From: JAMXLO01 sp963818775
GTDB lineage: Bacteria > Pseudomonadota > Alphaproteobacteria > Acetobacterales > Acetobacteraceae
Direction of reading: 5' to 3'
DNA length: 64,000 nucleotides
Assembly: GCA_963818775.1 (NCBI GenBank)
Contig: CAWFUF010000011.1
Location: 992,001-1,056,000 of the forward strand
Position numbers and translations under genes: made by a program. Position 1 is the stretch's first letter. Every line of letters starts with the position of its first letter. A model generated the notes under the pieces. The model saw only the letters and a program-made list of their open reading frames with translations. It was not told the origin of the DNA and searched no databases. Below are positions 34,610 to 41,360 of this stretch, piece after piece.

Positions 34610-35388
34610 GCGACCCCGTCAGGCCGATTGCCGAGGAGGAGCTGCACGCCTACGTCGACGGTCAATTGGACGCCGATCGCCGGTCAGCGGTGCAACGCTA
34701 TCTCCAGGATCATCCGGAGGTCGCGCGGCAGGTCGCCGCGTGGGGCACCCAGCGGGAGGCGCTGCGGGCAGCGTTCGCTCCTTTTGCGGTGGAACCGATC
34801 CCGCCGCGGCTCGGCTTGGAGCGTCTGGTCCAACAGCGGCTGGGAAGGCAGGGGCTGGCCTGGCGCGCGGCGGCCGCGGTGGTGCTGGCGTTCGGTCTGG
34901 GTGGCGCTGGCGGGTGGTTCCTGCGCGGCGACATGCAGTCATCCGATGCCGCCTTTACTCTACTGGCCCAGCAGGCGGTGGCCAATCACGTGGTGTACAC
35001 CGCGGACCTCCGACGCCCGACGGAACTCGGCGCGCAGCAGCGCGACGATCTGGCGCGCTGGGTGTCCAATCGGTTGAACCACGTCGTGGCTCCCCCCGAC
35101 CTGTCGGCCGAGGGCTTCAGCTACATGGGCGGCCGGCTGGCGGCGACGCCGGACGGACCGGCCGGGTTGTTCATGTATGACGGCCCACAGGGCGTGCGCC
35201 TCACAGTGTTCGTGCTGCCGCTGCACACCTCGCCAAGCCAGCCGATCCAGCACATCGACTATGACCATGTCGATGGCTGCGCCTGGATCGAGAAGGGCGT
35301 CGGCTACACCGTGGTGGGCAAACTGCCGCCGGCGGAACTGCGGCGCCTCGCCGAAGTGGTGCAGCGGCAGTACGGGGGCGCCACCTGA
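34606..35388 (+). CDS. Transmembrane anti-sigma factor
   Basis: 260 residues, overlapping the sigma gene by four bases. The cytoplasmic N-terminus EEELHAYVDGQLDADRRSAVQRYL is the sigma-binding helical domain of the RsiW/ChrR-like group, without the zinc ligands (HxxxCxxC) of the ZAS type. One membrane helix (AAAAVVLAFGLGGAGGWFL, about 88-106) is followed by a periplasmic domain of about 150 residues (LLAQQAVANHVVYTADLRRPTEL) that presumably senses the signal. Releases the sigma factor on stress. Confidence 0.88.
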   Translation: MSDPVRPIAEEELHAYVDGQLDADRRSAVQRYLQDHPEVARQVAAWGTQREALRAAFAPFAVEPIPPRLGLERLVQQRLGRQGLAWRAAAAVVLAFGLGGAGGWFLRGDMQSSDAAFTLLAQQAVANHVVYTADLRRPTELGAQQRDDLARWVSNRLNHVVAPPDLSAEGFSYMGGRLAATPDGPAGLFMYDGPQGVRLTVFVLPLHTSPSQPIQHIDYDHVDGCAWIEKGVGYTVVGKLPPAELRRLAEVVQRQYGGAT

Positions 35389-35395
35389 GAGCGGG

Positions 35396-35409
35396 CTGAT
35401 CCAGATCAA
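35396..35409. promoter_or_regulatory. FNR/FixK-type box before the host-attachment gene
   Basis: CTGAT-CCAG-ATCAA at 35396-35409 differs from the FNR/ANR/FixK consensus TTGAT-N4-ATCAA in one base. It lies 52 bases upstream of the ATG at 35461 and just after the anti-sigma gene, a normal position for a class II site near -40. A second, perfect box stands before the next gene, which strengthens the call. Confidence 0.65.
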
Positions 35410-35460
35410 AGCGCGACGGCCGCGCGGGGTGCAGCATGGCCTTCTGTAAGGAGGCAACCC

Positions 35461-35928
35461 ATGGCAAAGCCACTGATCGTTCGGATCGTCATCGCCGACG
35501 GCGAGCATGTGCAATTCGTCCAGCCGGACGTGGACAATGTGCTGCGCACGATCGGCTCGCTCAACTCCGCGTCGGCGCATCTGCGGTCGCGTGACATCGG
35601 TTCCGACCGACCGGGCCGGTCGTTCGAAAGCGGCGCGGGCGCGCGCCATGCGGTCGGCCAAAGGCATGACTTGCACGAGATGGAGAAGAAGAAGTTCGTT
35701 CATCTGATCGGCGAGCAGATAGACGCCGCTTCGGGGCGTGGTGAGTTCGACGAGCTGCTGCTCGTGGCGCCGCCGCGTGCCCTGAGCGAGCTGCGTGCGG
35801 CGCTGGACGTGGCAACGCAGGCGAAGCTGGTCGGCACGCTCGAAAAAGATCTGGTCAAGACGCCAGACCATGAGCTGTCGCCGCACGTGCGCGAATGGGT
35901 CAGCCCGGCGCGTCGTCCGCGCACTTGA
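35461..35928 (+). CDS. Host-attachment family protein
   Basis: 155 residues. The family layout (proteins annotated as required for attachment to host cells) is recognisable: an opening strand IVRIVIADGEHVQFV, the disordered charged middle with ESGAGARHAVGQRHDLHEMEKKKFVHLIGEQIDAA, and ELLLVAPPRALSELRAAL near the end. No signal peptide, so cytoplasmic. The ATG follows AAGGAGG. Its name comes from Agrobacterium work; the biochemical function is not known, though the fold resembles release-factor eRF1-like domains. An FNR-type box upstream links it to oxygen limitation. Confidence 0.88.
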   Translation: MAKPLIVRIVIADGEHVQFVQPDVDNVLRTIGSLNSASAHLRSRDIGSDRPGRSFESGAGARHAVGQRHDLHEMEKKKFVHLIGEQIDAASGRGEFDELLLVAPPRALSELRAALDVATQAKLVGTLEKDLVKTPDHELSPHVREWVSPARRPRT

Positions 35929-35938
35929 TCTGGATCAA
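35925..35938. promoter_or_regulatory. Perfect FNR/FixK-type box before hsp20
   Basis: TTGAT-CTGG-ATCAA at 35925-35938 matches the FNR-family consensus exactly. It overlaps the stop codon of the host-attachment gene and lies 80 bases upstream of the hsp20 ATG at 36018. Two such boxes spaced by one gene strongly suggest control by an oxygen-responsive CRP/FNR regulator. Confidence 0.72.
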
Positions 35939-36017
35939 TGCGGCTGCACGCCTGTGCGTGCTGCATTGGGTTGCCGAGAAACGGCGGATATCGAGACTGC
36001 CTGAACGGAGATCAATC

Positions 36018-36542
36018 ATGGCAAATACACCTGTCGAAGTGAAGAAGACCGCTCCGGCTGCGACCAATGCGCCCGACGCGTGGCGTTCCCTCCGCACTGA
36101 GATGGACCGGATGTTCGACCGGTTCGCGGGTGGCTGGGGTATGCCGTCGCTGCGGCGCATGTTCGATGCCGAACCGGCGTTGCGTTACGAGAGCACGTTT
36201 ACCGTGCCGTCGCCGGCGGTGGACATCACCGAGGACGACGGCAACTACAAAGTGACTGCGGAACTGCCCGGCATGACCGAGAAGGAGATCGAGGTCGTGG
36301 TCTCCGGCGACATGCTGACCCTGAAGGGCGAGAAGAAGGAGGAGAAGGAGCAGAAGGAGAAGAACTTCTATCTGTCCGAGCGCTCCTACGGTTCGTTCCA
36401 GCGCAGCTTCTGCGTGCCCGAGGGTGTCGATCGCAACAAGATCGCGGCCGACTTCTCCAAGGGTGTGCTGACCATCAGCATGCCGAAAACGGCGAAGGCG
36501 GTGGAGCAGCAGAAGAAGATCGAGGTGAAGGCGGCTGCCTGA
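36018..36542 (+). CDS. Small heat-shock protein of the Hsp20/alpha-crystallin family
   Basis: 174 residues from the ATG at 36018, preceded by GGAG. The alpha-crystallin domain starts around SPAVDITEDDGNYKVTAELP (residues 65-84), includes MTEKEIEVVVSGDMLTLKGEK and ends KGVLTISMPKTAKA, with the IxM/I-type tail KKIEVKAAA. A run of Glu/Lys (EKKEEKEQKEK) is typical of plant- and soil-bacterial Hsp20. It holds unfolded proteins without ATP. An FNR-type box upstream suggests induction at low oxygen. A 10-bp hairpin terminates the gene 15 bases after the stop. Confidence 0.94.
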   Translation: MANTPVEVKKTAPAATNAPDAWRSLRTEMDRMFDRFAGGWGMPSLRRMFDAEPALRYESTFTVPSPAVDITEDDGNYKVTAELPGMTEKEIEVVVSGDMLTLKGEKKEEKEQKEKNFYLSERSYGSFQRSFCVPEGVDRNKIAADFSKGVLTISMPKTAKAVEQQKKIEVKAAA

Positions 36543-36556
36543 TGCGGCCTCCGTTG

Positions 36557-36582
36557 TCACGGCCCGTGAAGGCGGGCCGTGA
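36557..36582 (+). terminator. Terminator-like hairpin after hsp20
   Basis: TCACGGCCCG at 36557-36566 and CGGGCCGTGA at 36573-36582 form a perfect 10-bp stem with a 6-base loop, 15 bases after the stop codon of hsp20. The T tract is missing (TCATCGCTATG follows), so efficiency is uncertain. Confidence 0.65.
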
Positions 36583-36913
36583 TCATCGCTATGCAGCGTA
36601 CCACCGCGAGGCGGCGCTGAAAGCGGCAAATATCCATGCGTGCTGTTGCTCGGTGTGCGACGTGGGGTCCGGTGCTTGAACACGAATCAACGGGTCATAG
36701 CACATTACGCGCGGTAAGTAGCTCGTCACTGCGCTTGACGAGAGGGCGCAGCACTGTTTGGTACATGCAGCACCGTCACAAATCGCATCATAATTCAACC
36801 GTAGACAGTCGTATGTGTGTTTCGGGCAAAGTTCTGCTAGAAGCAAGCAGAAGACTGCGAGTGGGGTCTCGGCCCTAACGATCACGAGAACGCGAAATCG
36901 GGGGAAAACCGTC
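36583..36913. other. Lower-GC leader region before the glycine-rich protein gene
   Basis: About 330 bases without a supported gene and visibly less GC-rich than the surroundings. A 7-bp hairpin (TTCTGCT, 7-base loop, AGCAGAA) lies near 36833-36853, 60 bases before the next start. A TTGACG at about 36735 could be a -35 element, but no good -10 follows at 17 bases. A long leader or an acquired promoter region is possible. Confidence 0.4.
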
Positions 36914-37225
36914 ATGTGGGGTGGAATTATTGGGCTGATAATTCAGCTGATCTCCGGTGGTGTGGGCGGCAATATTGCCGGATCGCTGCTGAAGCAGTTT
37001 GATCTGGGAGTCGTCGGAAATACTATTGCCGGTGTGATCGGCGGTGGTGTCGGCGCACAGATCATCGGTCAGTTTCTTGGCGGCGGCGCCGAAGCAGCCG
37101 GTGCAGGAGGTCTCGATATCGGCTCAATCATAGGCCAAATTGCTTCTGGCGGTGTCGGCGGAGGCATCCTGATGGTCATCGTAGGGCTCATCAAGCAGGC
37201 GATGGGTGGCCAGAAGGTCGGCTGA
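36914..37225 (+). CDS. Small hydrophobic glycine-rich membrane protein
   Basis: 103 residues from the ATG at 36914 with GGGGGAAAAC before it. Two or three glycine-zipper-like segments: IIGLIIQLISGGVGGNIAGSLL, NTIAGVIGGGVGAQIIGQFLGGG and IASGGVGGGILMVIVGLI. Such GxxxG-rich sequences insert into membranes and can self-associate. I believe similar proteins occur in Bradyrhizobium and relatives as conserved hypotheticals. There is no signal peptide and no functional assignment. It stands alone, between hsp20 and a region of decayed genes. Confidence 0.7.
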   Translation: MWGGIIGLIIQLISGGVGGNIAGSLLKQFDLGVVGNTIAGVIGGGVGAQIIGQFLGGGAEAAGAGGLDIGSIIGQIASGGVGGGILMVIVGLIKQAMGGQKVG

Positions 37226-37289
37226 CGAGCGCCACGGTGTTGGCTGCGCTGTCAGCATCTGACCGCGCGTTTCCTCAGGCGACGAACTG

Positions 37290-37700
37290 TCACGTCCGCC
37301 GCAGGATGGGATCGCCTTCCGCCTGCGCTGCGGACGATGCCGCATGCCAAGCAGATGGTGAACACGCGTTCGAGGCCAAAGCCGGTGACCAGCGGGCCGA
37401 GGTACTAATACGTTCAGGCCGCATCCGGCACCGTAGGGCTGGACGCGAGCACTGCGTCAGCGGGTGACAACCCTCGAGGTGCAATACCGTGGGCAGCCAG
37501 ACGCCGATCAGGTACAGGCTGAGCATGCTGGCCAAAAACATGATCCAGAGCATGATCGTCCGCAGCGCATAACCGTCGGAGAATAGCGCAACGACCGGAT
37601 TGCCGTGCGCCACGTCCAGGTGCTGCGTCGCCATGGCGTCGGGATCGGCGCCGGTTGCGGCGTAGGACCCCGAGAAAGCCTCGCCATTGTTGTTGTCCTT
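37290..37700 (-). pseudogene. Remnant of an MFS transporter (aromatic acid:H+ symporter type)
   Basis: Between about 37460 and 37634 the minus strand reads VALFSDGYALRTIMLWIMFLA and then SMLSLYLIGVWLPTVLHLEG, a pair of membrane helices of the AAHS group of MFS carriers. Neither an N-terminal MFS signature nor the rest of a 440-residue protein is present, and the following codons lose all membrane character. It is a fragment, lying directly behind the decayed monooxygenase. Confidence 0.6.
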
Positions 37701-37711
37701 CCTCGATCCGG

Positions 37712-38282
37712 TCAGGGCGCCCTGATCTCCTCGACTGCCGGTACGCGGTTCACCTGGTGTGCCCGCACGATCGGCAGCACGTCGCGGGTGAAGCGGCGGG
37801 TCTGTTCCAAAAAACATCTCCTGCCGCATGGCGCCGCGGTTGAAGCCGATCTGCACCGTGTTGGCGTCGCCGTGTTCCGCGAGTTCGACGATGCGCTCCG
37901 TTACTTCTTGCGGCGTGCCCACGGCAGACCTCGGCCAGCCTTGCCAAGCCTTCCATCGTGATGCGGAAATCCTCGCACGCATGTTGCGCGCCATGCAGGT
38001 GCCGCGAGCAGGTTGCCGTAGATCAGCAGCTTCACGCGTTTGATGCGCTGCGCAGCACAGGCGGCCATCAGGTTGGGCGAGTTCATCAGACCGTAGGACG
38101 AGCAGTGATGCTCGTTGAAGCCGAGACCGTCATGGCCGACGCGTTTGAGGTTCTCGGCGTAGGTGCGCACCGCGACGTCGGAAATGCCGTGCGGACAGCG
38201 GATAGGGCAGCTCGTTGTCAACCTTCAGATGGTCAAGTTGTTCGTCGTAGGCGAGCAGGCCGAAGACGAAGACTTGGATAAT
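37712..38282 (-). pseudogene. Decayed luciferase-like (LLM) flavin monooxygenase
   Basis: Pieces of one LLM-family protein lie in order on the minus strand in different frames. FVFGLLAYDEQLDHL and KVDNELPYPL come first (38280-38190), then GHDGLGFNEHHCSSYGLMNS (38150-38090), then VGTPQEVTERIVELAE and TVQIGFNRGAMR (37922-37824), then QTRRFTRDVLPIVRAH to the stop at 37712. The central 200 or so residues are missing, and at least two frame changes occur. A real ATG is not visible at the expected start. It is beyond repair by a single-base change, so a true pseudogene. Confidence 0.75.
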
Positions 38283-38433
38283 GTTCTCTGCGTGGTTGCC
38301 GGCGTGAATATGGTAAAGTGCTGGTTGAGCCGTCAATCAGCCAGCTGATCCTGCTTTGCATCGCGCGGACGTGAACGTGACTGAGCACCTTGGTCGGACC
38401 GATACTGTACTGCTCTACAACGTCGAGGGAACA

Positions 38434-38745
38434 ATGATGTTGCGTTTTGCATCTGTCGTCTGCGTCGCCGCGGCTATCGCGAGCTCGCCGGCACTCGCAC
38501 AAACCACCAAGCCGCCGACTCCGGCCCAGGCCGCGCAGCAGCAACGAATGGCGAGCTGCAATGCAGACGCGTCGCAACGCAATCTCAAAGGCGACGCGCG
38601 GCAAAGCTACATGACCGCCTGTCTCGGCGGGAAGATGAACCAGAACACGCTGATGAAGGTCTGCAACGGCCAGGCTACGCAGGACAAACTCACAAGCGAT
38701 GCCCGCAAGACTTACCTGAGCACCTGCCTCAAAAAGTCAAGTTGA
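38434..38745 (+). CDS. psiF: PsiF-family periplasmic protein
   Basis: 103 residues from the ATG at 38434 (GAGGGA before it; 38437 is an alternative). A signal peptide (RFASVVCVAAAIASSPALA) is followed by two PsiF repeats, each with paired cysteines: MASCNADASQRNLKGDARQS with TACLGG, and KVCNGQATQDKLTSDARKT with STCLKK. PsiF is phosphate-starvation-inducible in E. coli and of unknown role. Its stop TGA is two bases ahead of the GTG of the next gene, so it leads the yjfKLJ-like unit. No Pho box was found by eye. Confidence 0.85.
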   Translation: MMLRFASVVCVAAAIASSPALAQTTKPPTPAQAAQQQRMASCNADASQRNLKGDARQSYMTACLGGKMNQNTLMKVCNGQATQDKLTSDARKTYLSTCLKKSS

Positions 38746-38746
38746 T

Positions 38747-40105
38747 GTGTTGAGGCTGTCTCGGACAGCATTTGACCGTGCAGTATTGGCGATCACGCTT
38801 GTCGTCGCACTATGCAGCGCGCCGACGAGCGTACTCGCTGACAGCGGCGGGTACCGCCGGCCGACCATATCGGCGCCGGCCTACTCGGGATCGAGCTCAT
38901 CAGGCTGGAGTGCGCCGTCGAGCGGTGGTTACCGGCGTCCATCGACAACCGGCGGTGGATACACTTCTCAATCGGGTGGAGACCTGTCGATATCGCGGAC
39001 GAATTCCGCGCAGGCGCTGCAGCAGTATCGCGCCGCCCAGCAGCCACGTCGCCCGCCGGTCGAAAGTGCGTCGCACACGGATATGGTATGGGGTGGCGCC
39101 GGTTATTACCCCCGTCGGCCGTCAAGCTATTACCCGCAATCTGACTATGCTGGAGGGCTTGGCTCGGCAGCCTTTTGGGCAATGCTGGGTGCGCTTTCGG
39201 CATCCGACCGTGCGGCATATTTCCAGCGCTCGCAGATCGATCCGACCTACCAGCAATGGCATCAGCAGGCGGCGCGGGACCCCACCACGGCGGCCCGGCT
39301 GGCGGCCCTCGGTGATCAGCCGACAGCGGCACCTGGCAATGCCGGTACGACGGCCGCCGGTGCGTCGGGCGGCTCGGGCATCGTCTGGGTAGTTCTGTTC
39401 ATCGGGGGGGTGGGGTTCCTGCTGCTCTGGCTCGCGCGCCGACGAGCCGCCACTTCCCGCCCGGGCGCTGTCATGCCACCCGGCTTGGCCGGGAGTGCCG
39501 GAACACGCTTTCGCGTCGGCCAGACCATTCCGCTCGACCCGGCCGCGTTCCTGCTCGCCGCGGGTGCCACCAAGGCTCAGCCGCCGGCAGGCAGCGGAAT
39601 GATCAGCGTCGAGGCTGTGGGATTGCTGGAAGACGCAGGCGTGCAGTTGAACCGGCTCTATCTGCCCGGGCGCATGGCCTTCTTCCAACTGCACCTCGGC
39701 GCCGATGGCGCACCGGATGAATGCCGCTACTTCTCCCGGCTCGATGAGGTCCATCCGGCCAGCCAGGCGGAGTGGGGCGAGTGGCTGGATCCGGCGCAAG
39801 GAATGATCGGCTGGCCGGCATTCCAGACCAAGGATGGCAAGACCTATGATCGGGCATGGGCGCCCGGGCAGACGAGGATCGCGCCGCGGCAGCAGGTGGA
39901 GACCATCCAGGCGCTCGGTGCCGTGACGCAGCGCCAGTTGCAGGCGATGCTGTATGCGGGCCCTACGGGCGCCGCGCCGCCGGCACCATCCAGCGAGTAC
40001 GTCATGGTGGCAGCGGTCGAGGATGGCGGTCAGGCCTGGGTGGAGATCCACGCCGGCATCGACATCAACCCTGCCTCCCTGACACTTCCGTCAGTTTCAC
40101 TCTGA
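38747..40105 (+). CDS. DUF2491 (YjfK-like) protein with secreted low-complexity N-terminal extension
   Basis: 452 residues from a GTG at 38747, two bases after the psiF stop. A signal peptide (AVLAITLVVALCSAPTSVLA) precedes a Gly/Ser/Tyr-rich repeat region with two GGYRRP motifs, then AAFWAMLGALSASDRAAYF. A membrane helix (GIVWVVLFIGGVGFLLLWLA, about 206-226) follows, then the DUF2491 domain (about 245-450: FRVGQTIPLDP, GMISVEAVGLLEDAGVQLNR). E. coli YjfK is only about 219 residues and lacks the extension. It sits with DUF350 and PspA-like genes, reproducing the order yjfK-yjfL-yjfJ. Confidence 0.8.
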   Translation: MLRLSRTAFDRAVLAITLVVALCSAPTSVLADSGGYRRPTISAPAYSGSSSSGWSAPSSGGYRRPSTTGGGYTSQSGGDLSISRTNSAQALQQYRAAQQPRRPPVESASHTDMVWGGAGYYPRRPSSYYPQSDYAGGLGSAAFWAMLGALSASDRAAYFQRSQIDPTYQQWHQQAARDPTTAARLAALGDQPTAAPGNAGTTAAGASGGSGIVWVVLFIGGVGFLLLWLARRRAATSRPGAVMPPGLAGSAGTRFRVGQTIPLDPAAFLLAAGATKAQPPAGSGMISVEAVGLLEDAGVQLNRLYLPGRMAFFQLHLGADGAPDECRYFSRLDEVHPASQAEWGEWLDPAQGMIGWPAFQTKDGKTYDRAWAPGQTRIAPRQQVETIQALGAVTQRQLQAMLYAGPTGAAPPAPSSEYVMVAAVEDGGQAWVEIHAGIDINPASLTLPSVSL

Positions 40106-40123
40106 ACGACCGCGGAGCACCTC

Positions 40124-40555
40124 ATGAACGAGAGCCTGCCTTCGAGCATCGCCGACGCACTCGGCAGCGGGCTGCCGGTGCTGTTGTTGCAGTTCGTGAT
40201 CTGCATCGTTCTGCTGGTCGTCGGTGTGATGATCTATACGACGGTCACACCGTTTCACGAACGCGAGCTGCTGCGTCAGGGCAATGTCGCGGCGGCAACC
40301 GTGCTGAGTGGTGCAGTGGTCGCGTTGGCAATCCCGCTGGCAGCCCTGCTCGCGACCACCCGGGCGGTGCTCGACATCCTGGTATGGGGTATCGTGGCGA
40401 TCCTGCTGCAATTGGTGACCGTGGTGATCGCCTGCCATGTCATGCGGAGATTGCACCTCAGGATCGACGACGGAAGCCTCGCGGCGGCGCTGCCGATCGC
40501 TGCGGCGCAACTTGCGATTGCCTTGCTCAACGCGGCCGGGATGGTCCCGGTCTGA
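40124..40555 (+). CDS. DUF350 membrane protein (YjfL-like)
   Basis: 143 residues with four membrane helices: LPVLLLQFVICIVLLVVGVMI, NVAAATVLSGAVVALAIPLA, AVLDILVWGIVAILLQLVTV and AAAQLAIALLNAAGMV. Characteristic of DUF350. It lies between the DUF2491 and the PspA-like genes, as in E. coli. The family occurs with PspA-like and glutathionylspermidine synthase-like genes in several lineages; the molecular role is not known, though membrane maintenance is suspected. Confidence 0.85.
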   Translation: MNESLPSSIADALGSGLPVLLLQFVICIVLLVVGVMIYTTVTPFHERELLRQGNVAAATVLSGAVVALAIPLAALLATTRAVLDILVWGIVAILLQLVTVVIACHVMRRLHLRIDDGSLAAALPIAAAQLAIALLNAAGMVPV

Positions 40556-40587
40556 CCTAACGCCGTGGAAACAAGGAGGACGAACCC

Positions 40588-41358
40588 ATGCTTCAGTTCA
40601 TGCGAAACCTGGTCGGTGTGAAGGCTGACAAGGCGGTTCAGGCCGGTGTCGAGGCATTGGTCCGCTGGGATCCGCAATCGGCCAGCGAGGCTGAGATGCG
40701 CTCGATGGAGCAGAACCTCGACCAACTCGGGCAACAGGTGGCGCGGGCGCGGCTGAGCTACGACAAGGAGACGCGGGAGGCGAACGCCATTCAGGCGTTG
40801 TCGACGCAGCGGATGGCCGCGGCGGACCAACTGCAACGCCAGGCCGCGGCGGAAACCGACCCGGCGAAGAAGGCGGAACTCGAGCGCAGCCTGGGGACGC
40901 TGGTGACGATGCTGGAGCAAATGGCGCCCGAAGTGGATCGGGAAAAGAAGGACGTCGTCGACGCCAAGGAATTCCTTGAGATGCTCGAGAAGACCTATGC
41001 CGAGGCGGGCGGCAAGCTGCGCGAGGGCCGTTCGCAGCTCGAGCGCGCGCAGCGCGACATGGCGCGCGCCGGTCAGCAGCGCCAGATGGCCGAGCAGCAG
41101 GCCGAGGCGGCACGTCGGGCTGCCGGGCTGAGCACGACGACCACCAGCCTGAACGTGGCGTTGAAGTCGATGCAGGACGCCGCGGCGCGCGACCTCACCA
41201 ACGCCGAGGCCGCCAACATGAAGGCAAAGCTGCTGCGGCCGACGCAACCCGAACAGGATGACGCGAACATCGCGCGTGCGATGCAGATCGCCTCGGGTCA
41301 GCCGGTCGCAGCGACCAGTCTGACCGACCGGCTGGCAGCGCTGCGCACGCGTTCCTGA
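40588..41358 (+). CDS. PspA/IM30-like coiled-coil protein (YjfJ-like)
   Basis: 256 residues with a strong AAGGAGG site. After a short N-terminal helix (MLQFMRNLVGVKADKAV) most of the protein is predicted coiled coil, heavy in Ala, Gln, Glu and Arg (for example SEAEMRSMEQNLDQLGQQV and REGRSQLERAQRDMARAGQQ). This is the architecture of phage-shock protein A and E. coli YjfJ, ESCRT-III-like proteins that bind stressed inner membranes. Third gene of the yjfK-yjfL-yjfJ-like unit. There is no PspF or pspBC nearby. Confidence 0.82.
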   Translation: MLQFMRNLVGVKADKAVQAGVEALVRWDPQSASEAEMRSMEQNLDQLGQQVARARLSYDKETREANAIQALSTQRMAAADQLQRQAAAETDPAKKAELERSLGTLVTMLEQMAPEVDREKKDVVDAKEFLEMLEKTYAEAGGKLREGRSQLERAQRDMARAGQQRQMAEQQAEAARRAAGLSTTTTSLNVALKSMQDAAARDLTNAEAANMKAKLLRPTQPEQDDANIARAMQIASGQPVAATSLTDRLAALRTRS

Positions 41359-41360
41359 GG

